Of a DNA stretch of 64,000 nucleotides, positions 1 through 9,228 are shown piece after piece. Source of the stretch: Bradyrhizobium algeriense (GTDB taxonomy: Bacteria; Pseudomonadota; Alphaproteobacteria; Rhizobiales; Xanthobacteraceae); the NCBI RefSeq assembly GCF_036924595.1, contig NZ_JAZHRV010000001.1, positions 7,033,501-7,097,500 of the forward strand. Direction: 5' to 3'. Under the pieces are notes generated by a model that was not told the origin of the DNA, made no database searches, and saw only the letters and a list, made by a program, of their open reading frames with translations. The translations under genes and the position numbers were made by a program. Positions within the stretch are counted from its first letter, which is position 1; every line of letters starts with the position of its first letter.

Positions 1-101
1 GCGGGGAGCAATTGAATGCACTTCTGATGCGACGTGACTTGTCGTAATATGTGCTGGGTGGCAAAAGACCCCGCAACCTGCGTCCGAAGGCCCTGAGACC
101 C

Positions 102-551
102 ATGCCCGTACTGAAATCCCCGTCTGCGCACAAGAATACCGGCATTGAGGCACGCTGCGCCGCCACCGGCATGCGCATGACCGAGCAGCGCCGCGTGATC
201 GCGCGCGTGCTGGCGGATTCGGTCGACCATCCCGACGTCGAGGAACTTTACCGGCGCTGTGTCGCGGTCGACGACAAGATCTCGATCTCGACGGTATACC
301 GCACCGTCAAACTGTTCGAGGACGCCGGGATCATCGAGCGGCACGATTTCCGCGAGGGACGGGCGCGCTACGAGCAGATGCCCGACAGCCACCACGACCA
401 TCTGATCAATCTGCGCGACGGCAAGGTGATCGAGTTCACCTCCGAGGAAATCGAGAAATTGCAGGCCGAGATTGCCCGCAAGCTGGGCTACAAGCTGGTC
501 GATCACCGGCTGGAACTGTATTGCGTCCCGCTCGACGAAGAGAAAACCTAG
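102..551 (+). CDS. fur: Fur/Mur family metal-dependent repressor
   Basis: Encodes a 149-residue Fur-family regulator: an N-terminal winged helix (residues about 15-90, with the recognition segment STVYRTVKLFEDAG) followed by a dimerisation domain with the His-rich metal site SHHDHL. The protein is very close to what is known of Bradyrhizobium Fur, which acts on iron and manganese homeostasis genes and is sometimes called Mur. An in-frame GTG at 51 would add 17 residues unlike the family, so ATG 102 is preferred. The first 50 bases probably hold the tail of the preceding gene. The next gene starts 19 bases after the stop. A possible target, the irr promoter, lies at about 35.25 kb in this window. 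Confidence 0.93.
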   Translation: MPVLKSPSAHKNTGIEARCAATGMRMTEQRRVIARVLADSVDHPDVEELYRRCVAVDDKISISTVYRTVKLFEDAGIIERHDFREGRARYEQMPDSHHDHLINLRDGKVIEFTSEEIEKLQAEIARKLGYKLVDHRLELYCVPLDEEKT

Positions 552-570
552 TTTTCGTGAACCACTTTTC

Positions 571-1245
571 GTGAATTTCGATCTCATCATTTTCGATTGC
601 GACGGCGTGCTGGTCGACAGCGAAGTCATTTCATGCCGCGCGCATGCCGAGACATTGACGCGTCACGGCTATCCGATCACATCGGAACAGGTACTCGAAC
701 GGTTTCTCGGTGTGTCTGACCGCGAGGCGCGCCAAACGATCGAACGCGAGATCAACCGAAAACTACCTGATGACTTCGAACAACAGGTGAAGGCGGCCAC
801 GCTGAAATTTTACGAGGGCGATTTGCAGGCGATCGCACATGTCGGCGACGCCATTGGCGCGATACGCCTGCCTAAATGCGTCGCTTCCAGCGGAACGCCC
901 GAAAAGATTCGCCACGGCCTCAGCTGCGCCGGCCTCTACGACCAACTCGCGCCGCATATTTTCTCCGCTACGCAGGTCAGCCGCGGTAAACCGGCGCCCG
1001 ATCTGTTTCTATTCGCGGCCGAGCAGATGAAGGTGCAACCGGCCCAGTGCCTGGTTATCGAGGACAGCATTCCTGGCGTCACCGGCGGCCGCGCCGCCGG
1101 CATGACCGTGCTCGGTTTCCACGGCGGCAGCCATTGTCAGCCGGGCCACGCCGAGAAGCTGTGCGCCGCCGGAGCGGACATGATCTTCGACGATATGCGG
1201 CAACTGCCCGACCTGATTGCACGCATCGCTCGAAAGGTCAGCTAG
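571..1245 (+). CDS. HAD-superfamily phosphatase, beta-phosphoglucomutase-like subfamily
   Basis: A 224-residue HAD hydrolase. Motif I is FDCDGVLVDSE near the N-terminus (the first Asp is the nucleophile, the second the acid/base). Motif II is the Ser in VASSGTPEK, motif III the Lys in SRGKPAPD, and motif IV is VIEDSIPG, which binds magnesium. A helical cap sits between motifs I and II, as in subfamily IA (phosphoglycolate phosphatase, beta-phosphoglucomutase, YieH-like). The substrate cannot be told. GTG 571 is the start because the family begins just before motif I; the longer reading from 472 overlaps fur and looks non-coding. It directly follows fur and may be co-transcribed with it. Confidence 0.85.
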   Translation: MNFDLIIFDCDGVLVDSEVISCRAHAETLTRHGYPITSEQVLERFLGVSDREARQTIEREINRKLPDDFEQQVKAATLKFYEGDLQAIAHVGDAIGAIRLPKCVASSGTPEKIRHGLSCAGLYDQLAPHIFSATQVSRGKPAPDLFLFAAEQMKVQPAQCLVIEDSIPGVTGGRAAGMTVLGFHGGSHCQPGHAEKLCAAGADMIFDDMRQLPDLIARIARKVS

Positions 1246-1260
1246 ATCAGCATCGCTTGG

Positions 1261-3384
1261 TTGAAGTCCGGCGTCGCCGCCGACATCAGATCAACAATCT
1301 TGCCGCGAGTTAACTGGGCACGGAACCCGCAGGTGATAGTTTCAGGTGAACCTGCGCGAGGGGAGCGGCGCATCCCAAGATTACCCGACAACCAAATATT
1401 GAAGACGGCCTCGTCGCTCACGCTCGTTGCGGCGGTGGCTATGCTTGCGCGAACCTGGCAGCTTTCGCAGAACGAGTTTGGAAGGCAATACTACGCCGCG
1501 GGCGTGCGCAGCATGCTGGATAGCTGGCACAATTTTCTCTTCAACGCGTTCGACCCCGCAGGCTTTGTTTCCATCGACAAGCCGCCGGTGGCGATCTGGC
1601 TGCAGGTCGCCAGCGCCAAGCTGCTCGGCTTTGGCACGCTTTCGATTCTGCTCACCCAGGTGATGGCGGGATTGGCCGCGGTAGTGATCATCTACGCGCT
1701 GCTGCGGAAATATTGGGGCCGGACGGCAGGACTTATCGCCGCGCTGTCGCTCGCGCTGAGCCCGGTCAATGTCGCCGTCGACCGTTCCAACAATACCGAG
1801 AGCTGTCTCATCCTGGTGCTGCTGGCCGCCGCGTGGTTGGGGATGCGGGCGGCCGAAACCGGCCGGCTCGCGATGCTCTGCGCCGCGATGGCCGCGATCG
1901 GCATCGGCTTCAACGTCAAGATGGGAGCCGCGCTGGTGTTGGCGCCGGTACTGGCCCTGACGTTCAGCCTCGCCCGGCCCGGCGCTCCCGTCACCTGGCA
2001 CCTCGGGCGACAAGCCATCGCAGGCATCGTCCTCGTTACCGTCGCGCTGTCATGGGCGATCTTCTTCGATCTCACGCCGGCCCGAGACCGGCCCTATGCG
2101 GGCAGCACCAGGCACAATTCCATGCTCGAGCTTGCATTGGTGCATAATGGCGCCGCCCGCTTCCTTGCGATATCCACGCCCGCAGGCAATCCGGCCATCT
2201 CCTCGCCCGCCGCCTCCGGCGCGACGGCGCCGGCAACCACGGCAGTCCGGCAACCCGTGATGACCGACGACTCGCCGACAGGCCCGCTCCGCCTGTTTCG
2301 GCCGCGGGCCGCGGCGCAGTTCGCCTGGCTGCTGCCGCTCGCGCTCGCGGGCCTCGTTCTCGCCTGGCTGGACGCACGAAGTCCGGGCGCGCCCGTGTCA
2401 CGCCGCATCAGCGCCGGCGTGTGGACCGGCTGGCTCGTGCTGTACTGGATCGTGCTCAGCTTTGCCGGCGGATTGATCCACACCTACTATGTCGCCGTGC
2501 TCGGTCCGCCGCTCGCCGTGTTTTCCGGCATCGCTGTCGCAGGCCTCTGGTCGAGATGGAAAGCGGGCAAGCCGGGGCGGATGTATCTGCCGCTGATCAT
2601 CGTGGCCACCGCCTCCTGGCAAATCTATCTCTGCATGGCGCCATCCGAGGGAATCGGATCCGATTGGCTCAGCCTGACATGGCTGACGTCGATCGGGATC
2701 GCCGTGATTTGCGCGGCCGTCCTTTATGCATTGCCGCAGCAGGGCAGCAGATTCGCAAAACTGCTCGCGGTCGCTTCCATTGGCGCGCTGCTCGTTCCGC
2801 CGACCCTGACCGCCGCGAGCGTCGTTCTGAGGCGCCCGAACATCGCTGCGCCGGTTGCGAACATGACCGCTTTGCTCGCGCCATCAGATACCGAGCGCCA
2901 GGCATTGCGGACATCGCGGTTGGACGCCGGCCGCCAGAAGCTCATCAGTTACCTGACCGCCAATCGCGAGGCCGCGAACTTTCTCGTCGCTGTTCCCAAC
3001 GCCAACGTCGCTGCGCCGCTCATTATCTCGACCGGCCTGCCGGTCATGGCGATCGGCGGCTATCTCGGCGACGATCCGATCCTGACGGCTTCGGACGTCG
3101 AACGGCTGGCCGCAGACAGGCAATTGCGCTTCGTGATGCTGGGCGGATTTACCCTGGCGCCGGCAAAGCAGGCGGCGGCGCTGGATCCGATCGCGCGATG
3201 GGTGCGCGCCCACGGCCGCCCCGTCGATCCAAAATTGTGGCGCCTGGCCGCTTCGAGCGGCACCCCCTACCGCATCAACCTCGGCAACGAATGGGTAGAG
3301 GTTCCGCCGCCCGAACTGTTCGATCTCTGGGATAATGCAAACGGCAACCGGTCGGGAGAGGCCGCTCGCCAGCAGCCCAGATAG
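1261..3384 (+). CDS. GT39/PMT-family polytopic glycosyltransferase (YkcB/ArnT-like)
   Basis: A protein of about 700 residues with many hydrophobic helices and a soluble C-terminal part, of the polyprenyl-phosphate-sugar-dependent family (GT39, PMT_2/ArnT/YkcB). The first outer loop contains QYYAAGVRSMLDSWHNF followed by DPAGFVSIDKPP, the signature of YkcB-like enzymes; the next loop has DRSNNTES. Such enzymes move a sugar from a lipid carrier to a lipid or protein on the outer face of the inner membrane; acceptor and sugar are unknown here. A loop around residues 305-345 is Ala/Thr/Pro-rich. The start is uncertain: TTG 1261 is used, GTG 1333 is possible. Adjacent genes give no pathway clue. 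Confidence 0.8.
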   Translation: MKSGVAADIRSTILPRVNWARNPQVIVSGEPARGERRIPRLPDNQILKTASSLTLVAAVAMLARTWQLSQNEFGRQYYAAGVRSMLDSWHNFLFNAFDPAGFVSIDKPPVAIWLQVASAKLLGFGTLSILLTQVMAGLAAVVIIYALLRKYWGRTAGLIAALSLALSPVNVAVDRSNNTESCLILVLLAAAWLGMRAAETGRLAMLCAAMAAIGIGFNVKMGAALVLAPVLALTFSLARPGAPVTWHLGRQAIAGIVLVTVALSWAIFFDLTPARDRPYAGSTRHNSMLELALVHNGAARFLAISTPAGNPAISSPAASGATAPATTAVRQPVMTDDSPTGPLRLFRPRAAAQFAWLLPLALAGLVLAWLDARSPGAPVSRRISAGVWTGWLVLYWIVLSFAGGLIHTYYVAVLGPPLAVFSGIAVAGLWSRWKAGKPGRMYLPLIIVATASWQIYLCMAPSEGIGSDWLSLTWLTSIGIAVICAAVLYALPQQGSRFAKLLAVASIGALLVPPTLTAASVVLRRPNIAAPVANMTALLAPSDTERQALRTSRLDAGRQKLISYLTANREAANFLVAVPNANVAAPLIISTGLPVMAIGGYLGDDPILTASDVERLAADRQLRFVMLGGFTLAPAKQAAALDPIARWVRAHGRPVDPKLWRLAASSGTPYRINLGNEWVEVPPPELFDLWDNANGNRSGEAARQQPR

Positions 3385-3711
3385 ATCTGGGGCGTGAACT
3401 CATAAATTCAGAGCAGTCGGCGGACGTCCGTTTTGGTGCGCATAACGGACTAAAGTCGGGTCGCGCCATGTCCGAAAAGCGCTCCACAACCGGACTCAAG
3501 CGGCTCAGCGCTGTTTCGTCGCGAGCGAGCAGCGTGCGATCGTTCGCCACCGCCATCCGAGCCAGCGGACAAATGATTCTTGCGGCAGAAACCTGGTATC
3601 GGACGGTTCGAATCTCGGTTAAAGGCCTCGATGGCATGCTTTCCAGCAGCATGACCACTTGGAAATTTATCTAAAGACTGGAAAAAACTCCTAGCCTGAA
3701 GGCGCTACGAT
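3385..3711. other. Intergenic stretch without a recognised gene
   Basis: This 327-base gap lies between the GT39 gene and rpiB. Short frames exist on both strands (a 68-codon frame at 3468-3674 on the plus strand, and an antisense frame that runs into the GT39 gene), but neither has a convincing start, a domain or a codon pattern like its neighbours. It presumably holds the rpiB promoter. Confidence 0.4.
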
Positions 3712-4212
3712 ATGGCCATCAAAGTGTATTTCGCGTCGGACCATGCCGGATTTGATGCCAAAAATAAGCTTGTCGAATATGTCCGCGATCAACTCAAATG
3801 CGAAGTCGAAGACTGCGGTGCCCTGGTAAACGATCCGCGGGACGACTACCCGGGAATCATTGCCGTTGCCGCCAAGAAACTTTCGGAAGACGTCGCTGCA
3901 GGGAAAGACAGTCGTGCCATCGTTGCCGGGGCTTCCGGACAAGGCGAAGCAATCGTAGCGAACAGGTTTAAAGGCGTTCGCTGCGCGCTCTACTATGGTG
4001 ATCCTGGGAACGAGCAAGTGGACGCTTCCGGAAAACATCTGGACATTCTCATGTCGACGCGCGAACACAACAACGCAAATGCGCTCTCCCTCGGCCTTCG
4101 GTTTCTTACTCTCGATCAAGCCAAAGACGCCGTCACGCGCTGGCTCGCAGCACCGTTTCCCGGAGAAGCGCGCCACGCACGCAGGATTACTCAGATAGAT
4201 CAAGTTTCGTAA
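3712..4212 (+). CDS. rpiB: RpiB/LacAB-family sugar-phosphate isomerase
   Basis: A 166-residue RpiB-type isomerase, a family that interconverts ribose-5-phosphate and ribulose-5-phosphate or acts on related sugars such as allose- or galactose-6-phosphate. Visible motifs are ASDHAGF (residues 8-14), DDYP (44-47), the phosphate loop ASGQGE (74-79) and REHNNAN with the ring-opening His. In E. coli RpiB the base is Cys66; here that position is Gly73, and Glu79 sits where Mycobacterium tuberculosis RpiB has its catalytic Glu75, so this is the Glu-type enzyme. It stands alone between the GT39 gene and an IS remnant. Whether it serves the pentose phosphate pathway or a rarer sugar cannot be told. Confidence 0.8.
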   Translation: MAIKVYFASDHAGFDAKNKLVEYVRDQLKCEVEDCGALVNDPRDDYPGIIAVAAKKLSEDVAAGKDSRAIVAGASGQGEAIVANRFKGVRCALYYGDPGNEQVDASGKHLDILMSTREHNNANALSLGLRFLTLDQAKDAVTRWLAAPFPGEARHARRITQIDQVS

Positions 4213-4213
4213 T

Positions 4214-4487
4214 ATGTTTTGGAAGGCGGCAGGCTGGCGTCTGGGACCGGATCATGGATGCACTGGCCGCCGGTCACGACGCGGCCGGCAGATGATCGAC
4301 ACCTCCATCGTTCGCATGCACCAGCACGGAGCCAGCATCGTGGACAATGATCACCAAGATATGAGTCGCTCGCAAGCAATGTCGGCGTGTCGCAACCTGA
4401 TACGACAAACTCGCCGCCAACTATCTAGCGTTCGTCAAGCTTGCATCAATCCGCATTTGGTTGCGTGCCAATGAGTCCGCGCTCTAA
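4214..4487 (+). pseudogene. IS5-family transposase remnant, frameshifted and internally deleted
   Basis: Fragments of one DDE transposase are readable in more than one frame. The stretch around 4238-4290 encodes RIMDALAAGHDAA in one frame, and the next frame continues with QMIDTSIVRMHQHGAS. The middle of the catalytic domain is missing. From 4380 a third frame reads CRRVAT, a stop at 4398-4400 where an Arg codon is expected, then YDKLAANYLAFVKLASIRIW, ending at the TAA at 4485-4487. This C-terminal string is typical of IS5-group transposases in rhizobia. At least one frameshift, one nonsense change and one large deletion make it dead. No terminal inverted repeats were identified. Its end overlaps the next gene's stop codon by three bases. 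Confidence 0.8.
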
Positions 4488-4810
4488 CTGGCGTCGTATT
4501 TCTCCATCGGAAGATCTTTCATGTCCGGATGGTTCTTGAGCACGTCCATAACGTCGATGTGGGGACGGTCCTTAAGTTTATCGGTCACGCAATTGTTGAC
4601 GTACTTCCGGCGCGCGAGCCACTTCACTTTTTCGCCCTTCGCCCGCGCCTTGCATGCAACAATGGCCGTCTTTAGCGCGGCCCTGTCAGCCTTGGCCACA
4701 GGCGCAGCCTTCCCAGGTGCAGCCATGGCGATCGTGGGCGTCAACGCAGGCCCACCCGCAAGGGCCGCGGCGGTAAGGCATGTAAATAGAGCTGTGGCGA
4801 AACGGGACAT
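4484..4810 (-). CDS. Small exported protein of unknown function
   Basis: A 108-residue protein with a clear Sec signal peptide (charged start, hydrophobic core LFTCLTAAALAGG, Ala-rich end near residue 30). The mature part is Lys/Arg-rich with two Cys in AIVACKARAKGEKVKW and KYVNNCVTD, a spacing faintly like PsiF-type periplasmic proteins. No function can be assigned. ATG 4810 is chosen because it places the signal sequence at the N-terminus; an upstream start at 4897 would bury it. It is convergent with the IS remnant and divergent from miaB. Confidence 0.6.
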   Translation of the reverse strand: MSRFATALFTCLTAAALAGGPALTPTIAMAAPGKAAPVAKADRAALKTAIVACKARAKGEKVKWLARRKYVNNCVTDKLKDRPHIDVMDVLKNHPDMKDLPMEKYDAS

Positions 4811-5006
4811 GATGCAATTCCCCCCGGTATGCTGATTTGCGCGACTATTCTTGTTCCAAACGCGATGGATAACAGGCCATCGCCCCGGCAAACGCAAGGT
4901 TTTCGCCTCGGAATAAGGGGTATGACGCTGGATTTCCGGCTCTCGAGCCTATAATTGACCCCCTGACGCCGGATTGGCGCCCCATAAGCCCGACACCCAA
5001 GGTTCC

Positions 5007-6443
<1,437 letters not shown>

Positions 6444-6447
6444 ACCC

Positions 6448-7503
6448 TTGCCAAAAAGCGCATCGGATTCGCCTTCGCTAGCTCCCAGCCGCAAATTTGA
6501 CCGCGACATGCAAGTTCCGCCCGAGACCCAGGTCGTCATCGACTTCGACGACAACCGCGCCGCTTCCGCGCTGGTCGGCCCCTACGGGCAAAACCTGGCG
6601 CTGGTCGAACGGCGGCTCGGCATCGTGGTCGATTCCCGCGGCAACCACATCACCATCGCCGGCTCCCGCGACGGCTGCGACGCCGCGCGGCGCGTGCTGG
6701 AGACGCTCTATGCCCAGGCCTTGCAGGGACATGACCTCTCGCAGGGCGAAGTCGAAGGCGCGATCCGCGCCGTGCTGGCCCAGGGCTCGCTGTTCGAGTT
6801 CGACGCCAAGACCGCCAAATCGTCGTTCGAGACCATCAACCTGCGCAAGCGTCCGGTGCGGGCACGCACGGCGGCGCAGGATTCCTACATCCGTGCGTTA
6901 AAGCGCCACGAGATGGTGTTCGGCGTCGGCCCCGCAGGCACCGGCAAGACCTGGCTTGCGGTGGCGCATGCCGCGCAATTGTTCGAACGCAAGGAAGTCG
7001 ATCGCATCATCCTGTCGCGGCCCGCGGTCGAGGCCGGCGAGCGGCTCGGCTTCCTGCCCGGCGACTTGCGGGAAAAGGTCGATCCTTACTTAAGGCCGAT
7101 CTACGACGCGCTGTACGATTTGATGGATTCGCGCATTGTCGAGCGCGCGCTGCAGGCCGGCGAGATCGAGATCGCGCCGCTGGCGTTCATGCGCGGCCGC
7201 ACGCTGACCAATGCCGTCATCATCCTCGACGAAGCCCAGAACACCACTTCGATGCAGATGAAGATGTTCCTGACCCGGCTCGGCGAGAACAGCCGCATGA
7301 TCATCACCGGCGATCCGTCGCAGGTCGACCTGCCGAACGGACAGGCCTCCGGGCTTGCCGAAGCGGTCAAGCTGCTCGACGGCGTCGAGGGCATTTCGCA
7401 GGTGAAATTCACCGCGGAAGACGTCATCCGCCATGAACTGGTGGCGCGGATCGTCGCCGCCTATGAGGGATTGCCGCAAAAACCGGCAACCAACAAATCT
7501 TGA
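6448..7503 (+). CDS. phoH: PhoH-like ATPase (YbeZ)
   Basis: A 351-residue PhoH-family P-loop ATPase. An N-terminal KH-like segment (about residues 25-95) precedes the ATPase domain, with Walker A GPAGTGKT at 161-168 and Walker B VIILDEAQ ending at residue 264. The family is linked to RNA metabolism and usually travels with ybeY, as here. The start is a TTG at 6448, with GGGAG about ten bases upstream. Its TGA at 7501-7503 overlaps the TTG that opens ybeY, suggesting translational coupling. Confidence 0.93.
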   Translation: MPKSASDSPSLAPSRKFDRDMQVPPETQVVIDFDDNRAASALVGPYGQNLALVERRLGIVVDSRGNHITIAGSRDGCDAARRVLETLYAQALQGHDLSQGEVEGAIRAVLAQGSLFEFDAKTAKSSFETINLRKRPVRARTAAQDSYIRALKRHEMVFGVGPAGTGKTWLAVAHAAQLFERKEVDRIILSRPAVEAGERLGFLPGDLREKVDPYLRPIYDALYDLMDSRIVERALQAGEIEIAPLAFMRGRTLTNAVIILDEAQNTTSMQMKMFLTRLGENSRMIITGDPSQVDLPNGQASGLAEAVKLLDGVEGISQVKFTAEDVIRHELVARIVAAYEGLPQKPATNKS

Positions 7504-8108
7504 CCCAGAAATCGTCGGCGCCGGACCTGCCGCAGGCAGGCCCGGGCCGTAACCCGAACATTGCAATGCAAAGCGCTGGAACGCTCGTGTCGTCCGTCCT
7601 TCCGTTCACCGAAGTTCTGGTCGTCGCCGATTGCTGGCAGGCCGAGCCGGACGCCGAGGCGGTGATCCATCGCGCCATCCATGCGGCGGCCGAAATCGTC
7701 GATGCCGATGTCGGCGAGGCCGAGCTCGCCGTCATGCTGACCGACGATGCCGGCATCCGCACGCTCAACAGCAACTGGCGCGGCATCGACAAGCCGACCA
7801 ACGTGCTGTCGTTTCCGGCGCTGCAGCCGAGCGCAAGCGCGCCTGCCGACGCGCCACGGATGCTCGGCGATATCGCCATTGCCTACGAGACCACGCGGAA
7901 AGAGGCCGACGACGCAGAAAAGCCGTTCGATCATCACCTCAGCCATCTGGCGATCCACGGGTTCCTGCATTTGATCGGATATGATCACGAGAAAGACGAC
8001 GACGCCGAAGCCATGGAAGGTCTCGAACGGGAGATTCTCGCGCAGCTCGGTATTCCAGATCCGTATGCGGACCGAGACCCGTATGCGGACCGGGAGCGGA
8101 TGGACTAA
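7500..8108 (+). CDS. ybeY: Endoribonuclease/rRNA maturation factor YbeY
   Basis: A single-domain zinc metalloprotein acting in 16S rRNA 3' maturation and ribosome quality control. The metal site HGFLHLIGYDH matches the family motif HGxLHLxGyDH, preceded by the conserved NVLSFP segment. TTG 7500 overlaps the phoH stop; an alternative ATG at 7566 would remove 22 poorly conserved residues, so the start is uncertain. The C-terminus ends in a duplicated DPYADR unit, from an 18-base tandem duplication at 8061-8092. One base separates the stop from the next start codon. Confidence 0.92.
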   Translation: MTQKSSAPDLPQAGPGRNPNIAMQSAGTLVSSVLPFTEVLVVADCWQAEPDAEAVIHRAIHAAAEIVDADVGEAELAVMLTDDAGIRTLNSNWRGIDKPTNVLSFPALQPSASAPADAPRMLGDIAIAYETTRKEADDAEKPFDHHLSHLAIHGFLHLIGYDHEKDDDAEAMEGLEREILAQLGIPDPYADRDPYADRERMD

Positions 8109-8109
8109 A

Positions 8110-9228
8110 ATGCCGGACTCCGACCCGATACAGGACAATCCGCGCGACACGCCCAACCTGCCGGCGGTGGTGCAGGAAGGCGAGGTGCTGCGTCCGACCG
8201 CCGACAGCTGGCTGATGCGCGCGATCCGCACGCTGTTCGGCTGGAGGGCAGGATCGGTCCGCGCCGATCTGCAGGTCGTGCTCGACGCCTCCACCCCGGA
8301 TGATGTCGGCTTCTCCGCCATCGAGCGCACCATGCTGCGCAACATCCTCGGCCTCAACGAGCGGCGGATCGCCGACGTGATGGTGCATCGCGCCGACATC
8401 GTCGCGGTGAAGCGGGATATTCCGCTCGGCGAACTAATGAGCCTGTTCGAAAGCGCGGCGCATTCGCGACTTGTGGTCTACAACGAAACGCTCGACGATC
8501 CCGAAGGCATCGTTCACATCCGCGACCTCCTGGCGTTCATGACCGCGAGGGCGCGGGTCGGCGACACCACCAAGCCGAAGCGCAAGAAGCCGTTCCCGGC
8601 GGGCCTTGACCTGCGCGCGGTCGACCTCGCATTGCCGCTGGCGGAAGCCAACATCATCCGCAAGCTGCTGTATGTGCCGCCGTCGATGCGGGCGATCGAC
8701 CTGCTGGCGCAGATGCAGGCCTCGCGCATCCATTTGGCGCTGGTGGTCGACGAATATGGCGGCACCGACGGGCTGGTGTCGATCGAGGACATCGTCGAGC
8801 AGATCGTCGGCGAGATCGACGACGAGCACGACAGCGACGAGCCGCCATCGATCATCCGGCAGGGAGACAATGCATTCATCGCCGACGCCCGCGCCAGCCT
8901 CGAGGATGCGCGCGCAATGATCGGCGAGGAATTCGTCACCGGCGAGGCCGGCGAGGAAGTCGAGACGCTGGGCGGCTACCTGGTGGCGCAGGTCGGCCGT
9001 CTGCCGGTGCGCGGCGAGGTCATTGCGGGCCCGGGCAATTTCGAGATCGAGGTGCTCGATGCCGATCCGCGGCGGGTCAAGCGGCTGCGGATCGGGATTC
9101 GGAAGGAACGTCCGACGCCGCGCACGGCGCGCGAGCGCAGCCGCCGCGAGAGCGCGCCCGACAGCAGCACGCCGCAGGCCAATGACAACACGCCACCGAG
9201 CTCCAGCGACGGAGCCGGCTCGCAGTGA
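8110..9228 (+). CDS. corC: CBS-domain protein of the CorC/HlyC (YbeX) family
   Basis: A 372-residue cytosolic protein with paired CBS domains (about residues 75-210; adenosyl-nucleotide binding) and a C-terminal CorC_HlyC transporter-associated domain (about 225-315). A basic Ser/Asn-rich tail follows. YbeX/CorC is classically linked to magnesium and cobalt efflux, more recently to ribosome metabolism, and is usually encoded beside ybeY and lnt as here. ATG 8110 lies one base after the ybeY stop. Its TGA overlaps the lnt start codon. Confidence 0.9.
   Translation: MPDSDPIQDNPRDTPNLPAVVQEGEVLRPTADSWLMRAIRTLFGWRAGSVRADLQVVLDASTPDDVGFSAIERTMLRNILGLNERRIADVMVHRADIVAVKRDIPLGELMSLFESAAHSRLVVYNETLDDPEGIVHIRDLLAFMTARARVGDTTKPKRKKPFPAGLDLRAVDLALPLAEANIIRKLLYVPPSMRAIDLLAQMQASRIHLALVVDEYGGTDGLVSIEDIVEQIVGEIDDEHDSDEPPSIIRQGDNAFIADARASLEDARAMIGEEFVTGEAGEEVETLGGYLVAQVGRLPVRGEVIAGPGNFEIEVLDADPRRVKRLRIGIRKERPTPRTARERSRRESAPDSSTPQANDNTPPSSSDGAGSQ

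Noticed and set aside
3468..3674. A 68-codon plus-strand frame before rpiB
   Set aside because: No family, Ser-rich shuffled look, no convincing start, and an antisense frame of similar quality covers the same bases.
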